From: AP-15 sp963733945
GTDB lineage: Bacteria; Pseudomonadota; Alphaproteobacteria; ATCC43930; CGMCC-115725
Assembly: GCA_963733945.1 (NCBI GenBank)
Contig: CAVTFD010000033.1
Location: forward strand, 124,001-188,000
Length of the DNA: 64,000 nt
Reading direction: 5' to 3'
Positions within the stretch are counted from its first letter, which is position 1; every line of letters begins with the position of its first letter. Positions 54,161 to 62,517 of the stretch are shown piece after piece. Both the position numbers and the translations under genes were made by a program. The notes under the pieces are model-generated. The model worked only from the letters and a program-made list of their open reading frames with translations, ran no database searches and was not told where the DNA came from.

Positions 54161-55594
54161 CTAATCCGCAATGCTGGAGAGCGGGCGGGCGACGCTTTCC
54201 AGCGGCCGCCGCTCGGCCTTGACGCCGATTGCGAATTCCGTCAGCGCCGCCACGATCATCAGACCTGCGCCGAGGAGGTAGCCGGCGAAAACCGCGCTGC
54301 GCTCGCCGGTGCTGACCAAGATGCCGAACAGCCAGGGCGAGATCACGCCGCCTGTCGCGGTGCCGAGTGCGTAGAACAACGCGATGGCAAGAGCTCTTGC
54401 TTCGAGCGGGAAACTTTCGCTGACCGTCAAATAGGCGGAACTAGCGGCAGCCGAGGCGAAAAAAAAGATGACGGTCCAGCAGGCGGTTAGCTGCACCGCG
54501 TCGAGCAGCCCTTCGCGGAACAGCCAGCCGACGATCGCCAGCAATATCCCCGAGAGCGCATAGGTGGCGCCGATCATCGGCTTGCGACCGAGCGTGTCGA
54601 ACAGCGGACCGAGCACCAATGGTCCGAGAAAATTGCCGAGCGCGAAAGGCAGGATATACCAGCCGACCGAGGCAGACGGGACCGCGTAGAATCGGGTCAG
54701 AACCAGCGCATAGGAAAAGAAAATCGCGTTGTAAAAGAACGCCTGCGCCGCCATCAGCACGAGCCCCAGGAACGCGCGCTGCGGATAGTCACGCAGGATC
54801 CCCAGCAGCATGCGAGCGAGCGGCGTGCGCGAGGACACCGCAAGACGAATCCGCGCGCCGACTAACAGCGCTGCCGCGCCCGCCCCTACCCGGCGCTCGA
54901 TCATGCCGATCACCGCCTCGGCCTCGCCAAGCCGGTCGTGCAGCATCAGCCAGCGAGGGCTTTCCGGGAGGTAGCTGCGCAACAATAGGATGCCGAGACC
55001 GAGCACCGCGCCGATCCCGAACGCGGCGCGCCAGCCCATATCCGGAGGCAGTCGGCCGGGCTGCAGGACCACGACTGCGCCGGCCGCGCCGAGTGCGGCG
55101 CCCAGCCAGAAGCTGCCGTTGATCGCCAGATCGGTGCGCCCGCGAAACCGCGCCGGCACCAGTTCCTGGATCGCCGAGTTGATCGCCGCATATTCGCCGC
55201 CGATGCCGGCGCCGGTCACAAAGCGGAACAGCGCGAAACTCGCGAAATCCCACGAGCCGGCGGTGGCGGCGGTCGCGGTCAAATAGAGCCCCAAGGTGAC
55301 AAAGAACAATTTGCGGCGGCCGAAACGGTCGGTCAGATAGCCGAACAGCAGCGCACCAAGGACCGCCCCGGCGAGATAGGCGCTGCCGACGGCGCCGACC
55401 TCGGCGGCCGAGAAGCGCAGCACCGGGCTCTCCTGCAGGGCGCCGGCGATCGAGCCGGCCACCGTCACCTCGAGCCCGTCAAGGATCCAGGTGACGCCCA
55501 ATGCCACGACGACCAGGGTATGAAAGCGGGTCCACGGCAGACGATCGAGCCGCGCCGGAATGTCGGTTTCGATAATCGATGCGCCGTCGTCCAT
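54161..55594 (-). CDS. MFS transporter (sugar/aromatic-acid type)
   Basis: The 477-residue transporter has twelve helices. The A-loop FGYLTDRFGRRKLFFV between helices 2 and 3, FVTGAGIGGEYAAINSAIQE and PESPRWLMLHDRLGEAEAVI agree with the metabolite:H+ symporter family, whose members carry sugars and aromatic acids. With Rieske and CoA-transferase genes around, an organic acid cargo is plausible but unproven. It converges on the MetE-like gene with a 24-base gap. Confidence 0.87.
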   Translation of the reverse strand: MDDGASIIETDIPARLDRLPWTRFHTLVVVALGVTWILDGLEVTVAGSIAGALQESPVLRFSAAEVGAVGSAYLAGAVLGALLFGYLTDRFGRRKLFFVTLGLYLTATAATAGSWDFASFALFRFVTGAGIGGEYAAINSAIQELVPARFRGRTDLAINGSFWLGAALGAAGAVVVLQPGRLPPDMGWRAAFGIGAVLGLGILLLRSYLPESPRWLMLHDRLGEAEAVIGMIERRVGAGAAALLVGARIRLAVSSRTPLARMLLGILRDYPQRAFLGLVLMAAQAFFYNAIFFSYALVLTRFYAVPSASVGWYILPFALGNFLGPLVLGPLFDTLGRKPMIGATYALSGILLAIVGWLFREGLLDAVQLTACWTVIFFFASAAASSAYLTVSESFPLEARALAIALFYALGTATGGVISPWLFGILVSTGERSAVFAGYLLGAGLMIVAALTEFAIGVKAERRPLESVARPLSSIAD

Positions 55595-55686
55595 AGATGG
55601 ATAACGCTCCGAGCGAGGAATTTGCCATGGTCGCGGCCATCCGGCGGTGATCAGTTCGCCGGGCGAGCCCGTTCAGGGATGATCAC

Positions 55687-56175
55687 ATGAAATCGTATCT
55701 ATCGTACCGATTGGCGGCGGTGCTCCTTTGCCTCTCTGCCGTTGCGACGCGCGCGGAGCAGGTCGGCAGCTTCAGCAACGACTGGACCGGCAACGGCATG
55801 GTCGTCGAGGCCTTTGCCGATCCGCAAATCGCCGGTGTCACCTGCCATGTCGTCCATTTCGACCGCAGCGTGCTTGACCGGCTGACCAAGGGGAACTGGT
55901 TTGAGAACCCGTCGAACAGCGCGATTTCCTGCAGTCAGAGCGGGCCGATTAGTGTCGGCAAGATCGCCCTCGGCCCCAAGGGCGAGGAGATCTTCTCGCA
56001 GCGGATGAGTCTGTTCTTCAAGTCGATCGCGGTGCGCCGGATCTACGACCAGAAGAACGACACCTTGATCTATGTCGCCTACAGCCGGCAGATCAAGGAC
56101 GCCAGCGCCAAGATGGGCCTGGCGACCGTCTCACTCTACAACACTCACCCCAACTGGACCATCGCCAAGCCCTGA
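55687..56175 (+). CDS. creA: CreA family protein
   Basis: The 162-residue protein is a CreA-type periplasmic protein of unknown function. It begins with a signal peptide cleaved near ATRA-EQ, then GSFSNDWTGNGMVVEAFADP, GVTCHVVHFDRSVLDRL and DTLIYVAYSRQI, all typical. Two cysteines may form a disulfide. The last six codons recur 4.8 kb to the right (61001-61018), showing that this gene end was duplicated in a rearrangement. Confidence 0.87.
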   Translation: MKSYLSYRLAAVLLCLSAVATRAEQVGSFSNDWTGNGMVVEAFADPQIAGVTCHVVHFDRSVLDRLTKGNWFENPSNSAISCSQSGPISVGKIALGPKGEEIFSQRMSLFFKSIAVRRIYDQKNDTLIYVAYSRQIKDASAKMGLATVSLYNTHPNWTIAKP

Positions 56176-56480
56176 CCCCCTCGCCGTCAATTCCCGTTCA
56201 ACCGGGAAATTTCCCCGTCGCGGCCCGAAAACGGTCGATCGACCTAAAAAACTTCAGGTAACTCAATGTCCTGCAGGTGAGCGCTGTCAGCATAACGCCG
56301 GATTGTGGCGGAAGACCGTAGGTCCACGCGCGGCTGTGCGAGCCAGGCCTATTTCGTGAATGCCGGTTGTAGCCGAGTGGCACCGCCTGTGGCGAGCGGC
56401 CATACGTAGCGATCAAACGTCAGACCGACCACTGCCATTTGGCCGTCGGTCCGCAGGGCAAACCGTCCGGCGGCGCCCTC
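56157..56480 (+). repeat. Direct repeat, left copy (creA end to GNAT end)
   Basis: This segment starts in the last codons of creA and runs through CAATTCCCGTTCAACCGGG, AGCATAACGCCGGATTGTGG and the reversed end of a GNAT gene. The same order is found at 61001-61498. The copies differ by scattered substitutions and by an insertion of roughly 150-180 bases in the right copy. Confidence 0.75.
56349..56480 (-). pseudogene. C-terminal remnant of a RimJ/RimL-type GNAT gene
   Basis: The minus strand reads DGQMAVVGLTFDRYVWPLA, TGGATRLQPAFTK and a TAG stop. The intact gene at 61365-62003 ends DGQMEVVGLVFDRYVWPLA, TGGATRLQPASIK. The match breaks off near 56480. This is the stranded end of a duplicated copy. 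It has no start and cannot make the enzyme. Confidence 0.85.
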
Positions 56481-56737
56481 GCGGATGCGCCGAAGTCGAA
56501 GAGCCCAAGGTGACCCTTGTCTAATAGCACGAGCCGCCGACCGTTCCCGGCACGAGCATCAAGGGCGTGCTCGTCGAATACGCACGATGCGAACGAGAGG
56601 GGGAGATATAAAGGAACCCAAACCGCTCATTCGACGTTTCTGCTGCGAAGATTGACGGTCTCGCCCGCTGACCGGCGAAGCGCGTTTTAGCGCCTCTCCG
56701 CGGTCAACTCGCGGGGTCAATAGCTTGTTGCGCTCAA
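56481..56737. other. Gap with no recognisable gene
   Basis: I find no convincing reading frame or known motif here. The stretch sits between the left repeat copy and the HlyD-type gene and must hold the promoter of the exporter operon, but no clear -35/-10 pair stands out. Confidence 0.4.
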
Positions 56738-58324
56738 ATGCGGGATGTACGATCGCCGCCGGCCTCAAATACGGTGGCGGACGCCATGCCCGTTGAGATC
56801 ACCGAGAAGACGGGCGCGAGCAGAGGCGAAGCCAATCCGGTCGACGCGCTCCCCGCAAGTGAAGGGGTGTCGGGCGAGCACGAGGCGCGACAATCGGTGA
56901 GCCCACCGTCGGATCAGCGGCCCTCGCGGCGGCGACGGCTGCTGATTGCTGCGCTCGGCGCCCTGGTCCTTGCGGCCGTCGGCATATTCTGCATCCCCTG
57001 GATTCTCGCATCGCTCAACACCGTTTCAACGGACGACGCCTACGTCAACGGCCATGTGACGTTCGTCGCTCCCCGGGTCGCCGGCCAGATCTCTCGGGTG
57101 CTGGTCGACGACAACTACCGTGTGCACAAAGGCGAGCTTCTCGCCGAACTCGACAAGGAGCCGTTTCAGGACGCGGTTGCCGTGAAAACAGCGGCGGTCG
57201 ATACCGCAGAGGCGAACCTGCGCGCGGCTAAAGCCACGGTGCGGGATATCGAAGCACAAGCATGGGCCCGGCGCTGGGGATTGCAGAACGCCGTACAGGA
57301 TGTCGACGACAAAATTGCCCTTTTGCACGCTCGGGTAGCCGCTCTCGACAAGAGCAAGGCCGAGCTGACGCTCGCACAAGCCGACTTCTATCGGGCGCAG
57401 CGGTTGCTGGGGAGCCCGGCCGAGAGCCGTCAGGAGTTCGATCGGGCTCAACGAACCTTATCTACTGCCAGCGCACAAGTCACTGAATCGCTCGCCGATG
57501 TTTACAGGGTGCGGGCGTCTTTGGGACTGCCAGCGCAACCCGATGGCGGCAAAGGTCTTGACCAGGTCCCCCCGGATCTCGATCAGACCTTTTCTTCCAT
57601 CCTCGTGGCCCAGGCAAACCTGATCGAGAGTGCGGCTCGGCTTGGTGTGATCCATTCCGTTGACCAGAGCCCGAAGCAGATGCTCGATAAGTTTGAAAAA
57701 CAGGGCGACGTCGATCGTACGTTCGCCCGGCTGGAGGCCGAGGCGCCGGCCGTCAAGCAGGCCGAGGCCAAGCTCGAATTCGCCAAACGCGAGCTCGCCC
57801 AGTCCGAACTAGATCTTGGTTTTTGTGACATCGTCGCGAAGATCGACGGAGTCGTCACGCGCCGGAATGTCAATCCGGGCGATTACGTTCAAGTCGGGCA
57901 GAATCTGATGGCGATCCGCTCTCTCCGCGAGATCTGGGTCGACGCGAATTTCAAAGAGACCCAACTACGATACTTACGTATCGGCCAGCCTGTTGATCTA
58001 TACGTCGACATGTACGGCAGCCGGCACGTGTTCAAGGGTCGCGTCTCCGGCTTTACGATGGGGACCGGATCGACGCTGGCGTTGTTGCCGCCGGAGAATG
58101 CGACCGGCAACTTCGTCAAGGTGGTCCAGCGGCTGCCGGTCCGGATCGATCTTGAAGGATACGACCCTGACAAAGACACGCTGTTCGTCGGCACGTCCGT
58201 TGTCCCGTACGTGTACATTAACAAGCCGCCTACCGGGCCCGATGCCGCGAAGTTTCTCCAAACCGCTCTGCCCCAAACACAAGCCATCGGTTCGCCCCGG
58301 GGTTCGCCCGGCGCCGACAAATGA
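56738..58324 (+). CDS. HlyD/EmrA-type membrane fusion protein
   Basis: The 528-residue adaptor links an inner-membrane exporter to an outer-membrane channel. A long cytoplasmic N-terminus precedes a membrane helix (about 70-90, LLIAALGALVLAAVGIFCIP). Next are the lipoyl half-motif VSTDDAYVNGHVTFVAPRVAGQI, a long helical hairpin (coiled coil, about 145-310) and LGFCDIVAKIDGVVTRRNVNPGD, where the second lipoyl half begins. ATG at 56786 is an alternative start. It overlaps the exporter gene by four bases. Confidence 0.87.
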   Translation: MRDVRSPPASNTVADAMPVEITEKTGASRGEANPVDALPASEGVSGEHEARQSVSPPSDQRPSRRRRLLIAALGALVLAAVGIFCIPWILASLNTVSTDDAYVNGHVTFVAPRVAGQISRVLVDDNYRVHKGELLAELDKEPFQDAVAVKTAAVDTAEANLRAAKATVRDIEAQAWARRWGLQNAVQDVDDKIALLHARVAALDKSKAELTLAQADFYRAQRLLGSPAESRQEFDRAQRTLSTASAQVTESLADVYRVRASLGLPAQPDGGKGLDQVPPDLDQTFSSILVAQANLIESAARLGVIHSVDQSPKQMLDKFEKQGDVDRTFARLEAEAPAVKQAEAKLEFAKRELAQSELDLGFCDIVAKIDGVVTRRNVNPGDYVQVGQNLMAIRSLREIWVDANFKETQLRYLRIGQPVDLYVDMYGSRHVFKGRVSGFTMGTGSTLALLPPENATGNFVKVVQRLPVRIDLEGYDPDKDTLFVGTSVVPYVYINKPPTGPDAAKFLQTALPQTQAIGSPRGSPGADK

Positions 58325-59928
58325 CGGTCGCGGCGCTTTCCGCCCCGAGATCCGCCGCGGCAGGCAACCCATGGTTGGTGGCCGCGGTCGTGGTGGTGCC
58401 GACCTTCATGGAGGTGCTCGACACCACGATCGCGGTGGTGGCACTGCGCTATATCGCTGGCGGGCTGTCGGCTACGGTCGAGGACGGTGAGTGGGTTCTC
58501 ACCAGCTATCTCGCGGCCAACGCGATCATCCTGCCGATCACCGGGTGGCTGAGCGCGCATCTGGGTCGCCGCAACTACTTTCTACTCTCGATTGCCGTAT
58601 TTACGATCGCTTCCGCGCTATGCGGATTGGCCGGGAGCCTCAGTCAGCTGATCCTGTTCCGAGTGATCCAGGGTCTGGCAGGCGGCGGTTTGCAACCCAG
58701 CAGTCAGGGCGTGCTGTTGGACGCCTTCCCGGTTGAAAAGCAGGGCGTGGCGATGACGCTGTTCGGCTTCGCTGCCCTGATCGCGCCGGTCGTCGGTCCG
58801 ACCCTGGGCGGCTGGCTGACCGACTCCTATTCGTGGCGCTGGGTCTTTCTGATCAACGTGCCGGTCGGTCTCCTGGCGTTTGTCGGATGTTATGCCCTAC
58901 TTCGCGATCCGGATTATCTTACCACCCAGCGCATCGACTTGAGAAAGCAGCCCTTCCATTTTGACTCGATCGGCCTGTCGCTGCTGGTCATTGTTATGGT
59001 CTCCTGGGAAGTGATGCTAAGCAAGGGCCAGGAGTGGGACTGGCTGGGTGATCCATTCTGGCGCGTCCAGACATTGGCGACCTTCTTTGCCGTGGGTTTA
59101 AGTGCACTGGTTGTTTGGGAGTTGCGGCACCGCAACCCGGTGGTCAATTTCCGGCCGTTGCGCGAGCGCAATTTTGCCGGATGCTGCATCATCATCTTTT
59201 GCGCTTATTTGGCGCTCTACGGCGCCAGCACTTCGTTGCCCGGCCTGCTTCAGTCCCTCTTCGGGTATGATGCGCTGCGCGCCGGGCTGGTCATGTCGCC
59301 CGCCGGGGTCTTTGCGGTTCTGGCAATGCCGGTTATCGGCCGCTTGCTCGGCCGGGGGACTGATGCGCGGTGGTTGATTGTTGCCGGGCTGCTGGTCATG
59401 ACGGCAGGCAACTACTGGATGTCACAGCTGAACCTGGACGTCAGCCCCGGCCAGCTCATCTGGCCTCGGGTACTGGTGGTCCTGGGATTGTCGGTATGTT
59501 TTGCGCCGGTAAATGTCGCAGCTTACCTCTATACACCGTTGGAATTGCGCGGGGCGGCGGTCGGTTTGTTGAGTTTGCTGCGCAACGAGGGGGGCAGCGT
59601 CGGGACCTCGGTAGCCCAGACCTTCCAGGAGCGGCGTGAACAATTTCACGGCCTGCGCTTAGGGGAATACCTCGATCCCTTCAACGCGGCCGCGAACTCC
59701 TTCGTCGCGCACGCTCAGGCGTTCTTCTCCCAAGAGATCGCCGATCCGGTCGCCGCACGGCAGCTAGGTTTGCAGGAACTCGAAAATCTGCGGCAGCAGC
59801 AAGCATCCGCGCTTGCCTACTTCGACTGCTTTTGGATGTTTGCGGTGTTGACGTTTGTGCTCGTGTTCGTGGCTCTGCTGATGAAGCGATCGGTGGCTAG
59901 GAAAGGCGCTCACCAGATTGTCGAATGA
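58321..59928 (+). CDS. EmrB/QacA-type MFS drug exporter (DHA2, 14 helices)
   Basis: The 535-residue protein has about fourteen helices and the DHA2 signatures TFMEVLDTTIAVVALRYIAG (motif D1), WVLTSYLAANAIILPITGWL, FRVIQGLAGGGLQPSSQGVL (motif B-like) and GPTLGGWLTDSYSWRWVFLI (motif C and beyond). It works with the preceding HlyD-type protein as a tripartite pump. Overlapping start ATGA gives coupled translation. The Kir-channel gene follows 21 bases on. Confidence 0.9.
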   Translation: MTVAALSAPRSAAAGNPWLVAAVVVVPTFMEVLDTTIAVVALRYIAGGLSATVEDGEWVLTSYLAANAIILPITGWLSAHLGRRNYFLLSIAVFTIASALCGLAGSLSQLILFRVIQGLAGGGLQPSSQGVLLDAFPVEKQGVAMTLFGFAALIAPVVGPTLGGWLTDSYSWRWVFLINVPVGLLAFVGCYALLRDPDYLTTQRIDLRKQPFHFDSIGLSLLVIVMVSWEVMLSKGQEWDWLGDPFWRVQTLATFFAVGLSALVVWELRHRNPVVNFRPLRERNFAGCCIIIFCAYLALYGASTSLPGLLQSLFGYDALRAGLVMSPAGVFAVLAMPVIGRLLGRGTDARWLIVAGLLVMTAGNYWMSQLNLDVSPGQLIWPRVLVVLGLSVCFAPVNVAAYLYTPLELRGAAVGLLSLLRNEGGSVGTSVAQTFQERREQFHGLRLGEYLDPFNAAANSFVAHAQAFFSQEIADPVAARQLGLQELENLRQQQASALAYFDCFWMFAVLTFVLVFVALLMKRSVARKGAHQIVE

Positions 59929-59949
59929 GCCAGCTTGCGGGCGCAACTC

Positions 59950-60947
59950 ATGACGACCGACCCGACATCGAGGGTAGTTCCGGGGACGCGGCAGCGAGAG
60001 GCTCGGGGTTCCGATGTTCCGATCGATCAGCCGGAGACGCGTGAAAAAGTGGCGCGGGTTCGTCTCGGCTCCTACGAGTTCAAAAAGAAGGGGGTTTCGC
60101 GCTTCGACTTGCGTGATCCCTACCATCTCGCCATCGCCCTGACCTGGCCGCAATTCCTCTTATCGTTACTCGTACTTTATCTTTTCATGAATGTCGTTTT
60201 CGCCATTTTTTTCTGGCTGGTTCCCGGATCGGTGGGTCATGCTCGACCGGGTAGCCTCCTGGACGTGTTTTTTTCAGCATAGAGACGGTTGCAACCGTCG
60301 GCTATGGCGAGATGTATCCAGCAACATTGTACGGCCACTTGATTGCGTCGACCGAGATCGTCTGCGGGCTCGCCTTCACGGCAATTTTGACCGGCCTGAC
60401 CTTCGTTCGCTTCTCGCGGCCACGAGCCAAGCTGATCTTCGCTGCCAATCCGGTAGTGGCGATGCATAACGGCAAACCGACATTGATGGTGCGGATCGGC
60501 AATGGACGCGCAGCTGAGTTGGCGGATGCGAAAGCCCAGCTGAATGTGCTGCTTACCGAGATCGCTGTCGACGGCCAGGTGTTTCATCGCGCACAGGAGT
60601 TGCGGCTCGAGCGAGCGCACCTTCCGATCTTTCCGCTCTTCTGGACCCTCATGCATGTGCTGGACGAACGGAGCCCGCTGAACGGCTACGATGCGGCGCG
60701 AGCAGTCAAAGCGAACGCGCAGGTTTTCGTAGGGATTGAAGCGCGCGACCCGACGCTCGCGACGACGGTGCACGACATCCGCAACTACCCGGCGGAGGAT
60801 ATTCGCTTTGGCATGAGGTATACGGAGGCCATAACCACCGCAAGGGACGGCACGCCGGTTTTGGACCTGACCACAATCGGAGCACTAGAGCCCGATGTCG
60901 GAGACCGCCAGGAACAGGGGTGGACGGACCGCGAAGAAGACGGATAG
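59950..60947 (+). pseudogene. KirBac-type inward-rectifier K+ channel, frameshift in a T run
   Basis: Two frames form one KirBac channel of about 330 residues. The first has LGSYEFKKKGVSRFDLRDPY, LTWPQFLLSLLVLYLFMNV, FWLVPGSVGHARPGSLLDV and then reaches T7 at 60268-60274 and a stop. With one T more the sequence runs FFFSIETVATVGYGEMYPAT, containing the selectivity filter TVGYG, then the second membrane helix and the immunoglobulin-like cytoplasmic domain (RAKLIFAANPVVAMHNGKP, HDIRNYPAEDIRFGMRYTE). A homopolymer slip of one base is the whole lesion, so it may be a sequencing error or a phase-variable or dead gene. Confidence 0.85.
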
Positions 60948-61000
60948 ATGACCTCACTCCTCACCCTTCGGCAGCACGGCGCGAACACGCGCCATGCGGC

Positions 61001-61498
61001 GACCATCGCCAAGCCGTGAGCCCTCGCCGTCAATTCCCGTTCAACCGGGAAAATAACCAGGAATTTCCCCGCGGCGCCCCAGAAACGGCCGATCGGTCTC
61101 GAAAAACATCAGGTAAATCAACGTCCTGAGGTGAATTCCCGTCATGGCATAACCGGGAATTTTTTTGACATAACCGGGAATTTTTTCGGCCGAACCGGGA
61201 ATTAACGGGAATTACCGTGGCGGTGGCCAGAAAGCGCCGGCGCCGTAGGGCTGCCGATGAATCTCGTGTCGCACTCGATCCGATACCTCCCTTTCCGACC
61301 GCTCGTCAGCATAACGCCGGATTGTGGCGGAAGGCCGACCGCTGCGGGGCTGTACGACCCAGGCCTATTTGATCGATGCCGGTTGGAGCCGAGTGGCGCC
61401 GCCTGTCGCGAGCGGCCACACGTAGCGGTCAAACACCAGACCTACCACTTCCATTTGGCCGTCGGCGGCCAAGCCGAACCGTTCGGCGACGCGACGCG
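61001..61498 (+). repeat. Direct repeat, right copy
   Basis: The segment repeats 56157-56480 in the same order: the last creA codons (ACCATCGCCAAGCCGTGA), CAATTCCCGTTCAACCGGG, AGCATAACGCCGGATTGTGG and then the GNAT gene, here complete. A stretch of roughly 150-180 bases holding AACCGGGAATT repeats is extra in this copy. Confidence 0.75.
61151..61213 (+). repeat. Tandem AACCGGGAATT repeats with 21-bp period
   Basis: AACCGGGAATT occurs at 61151, 61172 and 61193, exactly 21 bases apart, and a shorter form, AACGGGAATT, at 61204. The first two are followed by T runs. The mirrored form AATTCCCG occurs upstream at 61032 and 61136. Confidence 0.8.
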
Positions 61499-62003
61499 AG
61501 CGGGCGTTTTGCGGCTGAATAGCCGAGATCGCGTAGGGCAGCCGCAGCACGTCGCGCGCGTAATCGCGGACGCAACCCACTGCCTCAGTCGCGAAACCCT
61601 GGCCCCAGACGGCCGGATCGAACGTGTAGCTGAGCTCACACTCGAATGTCAGGGCGCCGCCAGCGGGCGCCCGTGCACGCCCAAACCATCCTTTGCGAAC
61701 CCCGTGCTCGGATGCCACCAACTCGACAACAAGGTCGGTCAAGCCGCAGCGCCCGATCAGCGCGCCGTCTTCCTTGCGCAGGACCGCGAGACAGCCGAGC
61801 GCCAGCTGCTGATAGCCCTCCAGAGTGGACTGCAGCCACGATGCGGACTCTTGGGGCGAGCGCGGCCGGCCTCCGGGGTAGAGATATCGCGTGACTTCGG
61901 GGAGCGCATGGATGCGCGCGAAGAACTCCAGATCGTCCGGCGCGATCCGCCGCAGCACGAGGCGAGCCGATTCCAGCCGGTCCGTGCCGTGCGCCAGGGT
62001 CAT
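61365..62003 (-). CDS. RimJ/RimL-type GNAT acetyltransferase
   Basis: The 212-residue protein starts TDRLESARLVLRRIAPDDLE, the usual RimJ/RimL N-terminus, and has ELSYTFDPAVWGQGFATEAV with the acetyl-CoA loop, and PQNARSRRVAERFGLAADG. The family acetylates protein N-termini or small molecules. Fragments of this gene occur at 56349-56480 (end) and 63645-63680 (start), so the locus has been duplicated and broken more than once. Confidence 0.88.
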   Translation of the reverse strand: MTLAHGTDRLESARLVLRRIAPDDLEFFARIHALPEVTRYLYPGGRPRSPQESASWLQSTLEGYQQLALGCLAVLRKEDGALIGRCGLTDLVVELVASEHGVRKGWFGRARAPAGGALTFECELSYTFDPAVWGQGFATEAVGCVRDYARDVLRLPYAISAIQPQNARSRRVAERFGLAADGQMEVVGLVFDRYVWPLATGGATRLQPASIK

Positions 62004-62154
62004 TTAGAAGAATCCGGCATCTCGCTCGGATTGTAGAGCCGTTCGCGGCGCGGGTCAGCGCTGCATCGTCGACGGTCGACTCAGGGTCTGTGGGCGAGCG
62101 ATCGGGCGGGGTGGCGTGTCCACGCATCTAGGTCAGGAGGTCGCTTGGAACCGA

Positions 62155-62475
62155 TCAGCACGGCTCGGGAGCGGTCGGCCGGTACGGCTTGACCGCGATC
62201 TCGCCGGCGCGCTGCCGCATCGTGTGTGTGTCATGCCATGCCTGCATCCGCAGCAACATTTCCATATCGACGCCAAACGCCTTCTCGATTCGCAGCGCCA
62301 TTTCCGGGGACAACGCCGCCTTGCCATGCAACAGGTCGGAAAGGGTGGCGCGCCGCACACCGAGCACCTCGGCCACCGCGCTGACCGACAGGTCCAGCTC
62401 GTCGAGAATTTCCGCGCGGATGAACTCGCCCGGATGGGTTGGGGTCATGCCGATTTTCACAGGTGCATCGCTCAT
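62155..62475 (-). CDS. higA: HigA-type antitoxin (XRE family)
   Basis: The 106-residue protein opens THPGEFIRAEILDELDLSVS, the HigA signature, with a helix-turn-helix in VSAVAEVLGVRRATLSDLLHG and a tail KAALSPEMALRIEKAFG. HigA neutralises HigB and represses its own operon. Its start overlaps the stop of an upstream frame that is only the last codons of higB (62475-62510), so the toxin is missing and the antitoxin is orphaned. Confidence 0.88.
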   Translation of the reverse strand: MSDAPVKIGMTPTHPGEFIRAEILDELDLSVSAVAEVLGVRRATLSDLLHGKAALSPEMALRIEKAFGVDMEMLLRMQAWHDTHTMRQRAGEIAVKPYRPTAPEPC

Positions 62476-62510
62476 CAGTGATAGTCCTCCAAATCGAGGT
62501 CTAGCTTCAC
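62475..62510 (-). pseudogene. Tail of a lost higB toxin gene
   Basis: The minus strand reads VKLDLDLEDYH and TGA, overlapping the higA ATG (ATGA). HigB proteins usually end in a D-V-D-L-x-D-Y-H-like tail. An in-frame TAA stands at 62513-62511, directly before, and the sequence to its right becomes A+T-rich. The toxin body has been replaced. Confidence 0.7.
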
Positions 62511-62517
62511 TTAGAAT

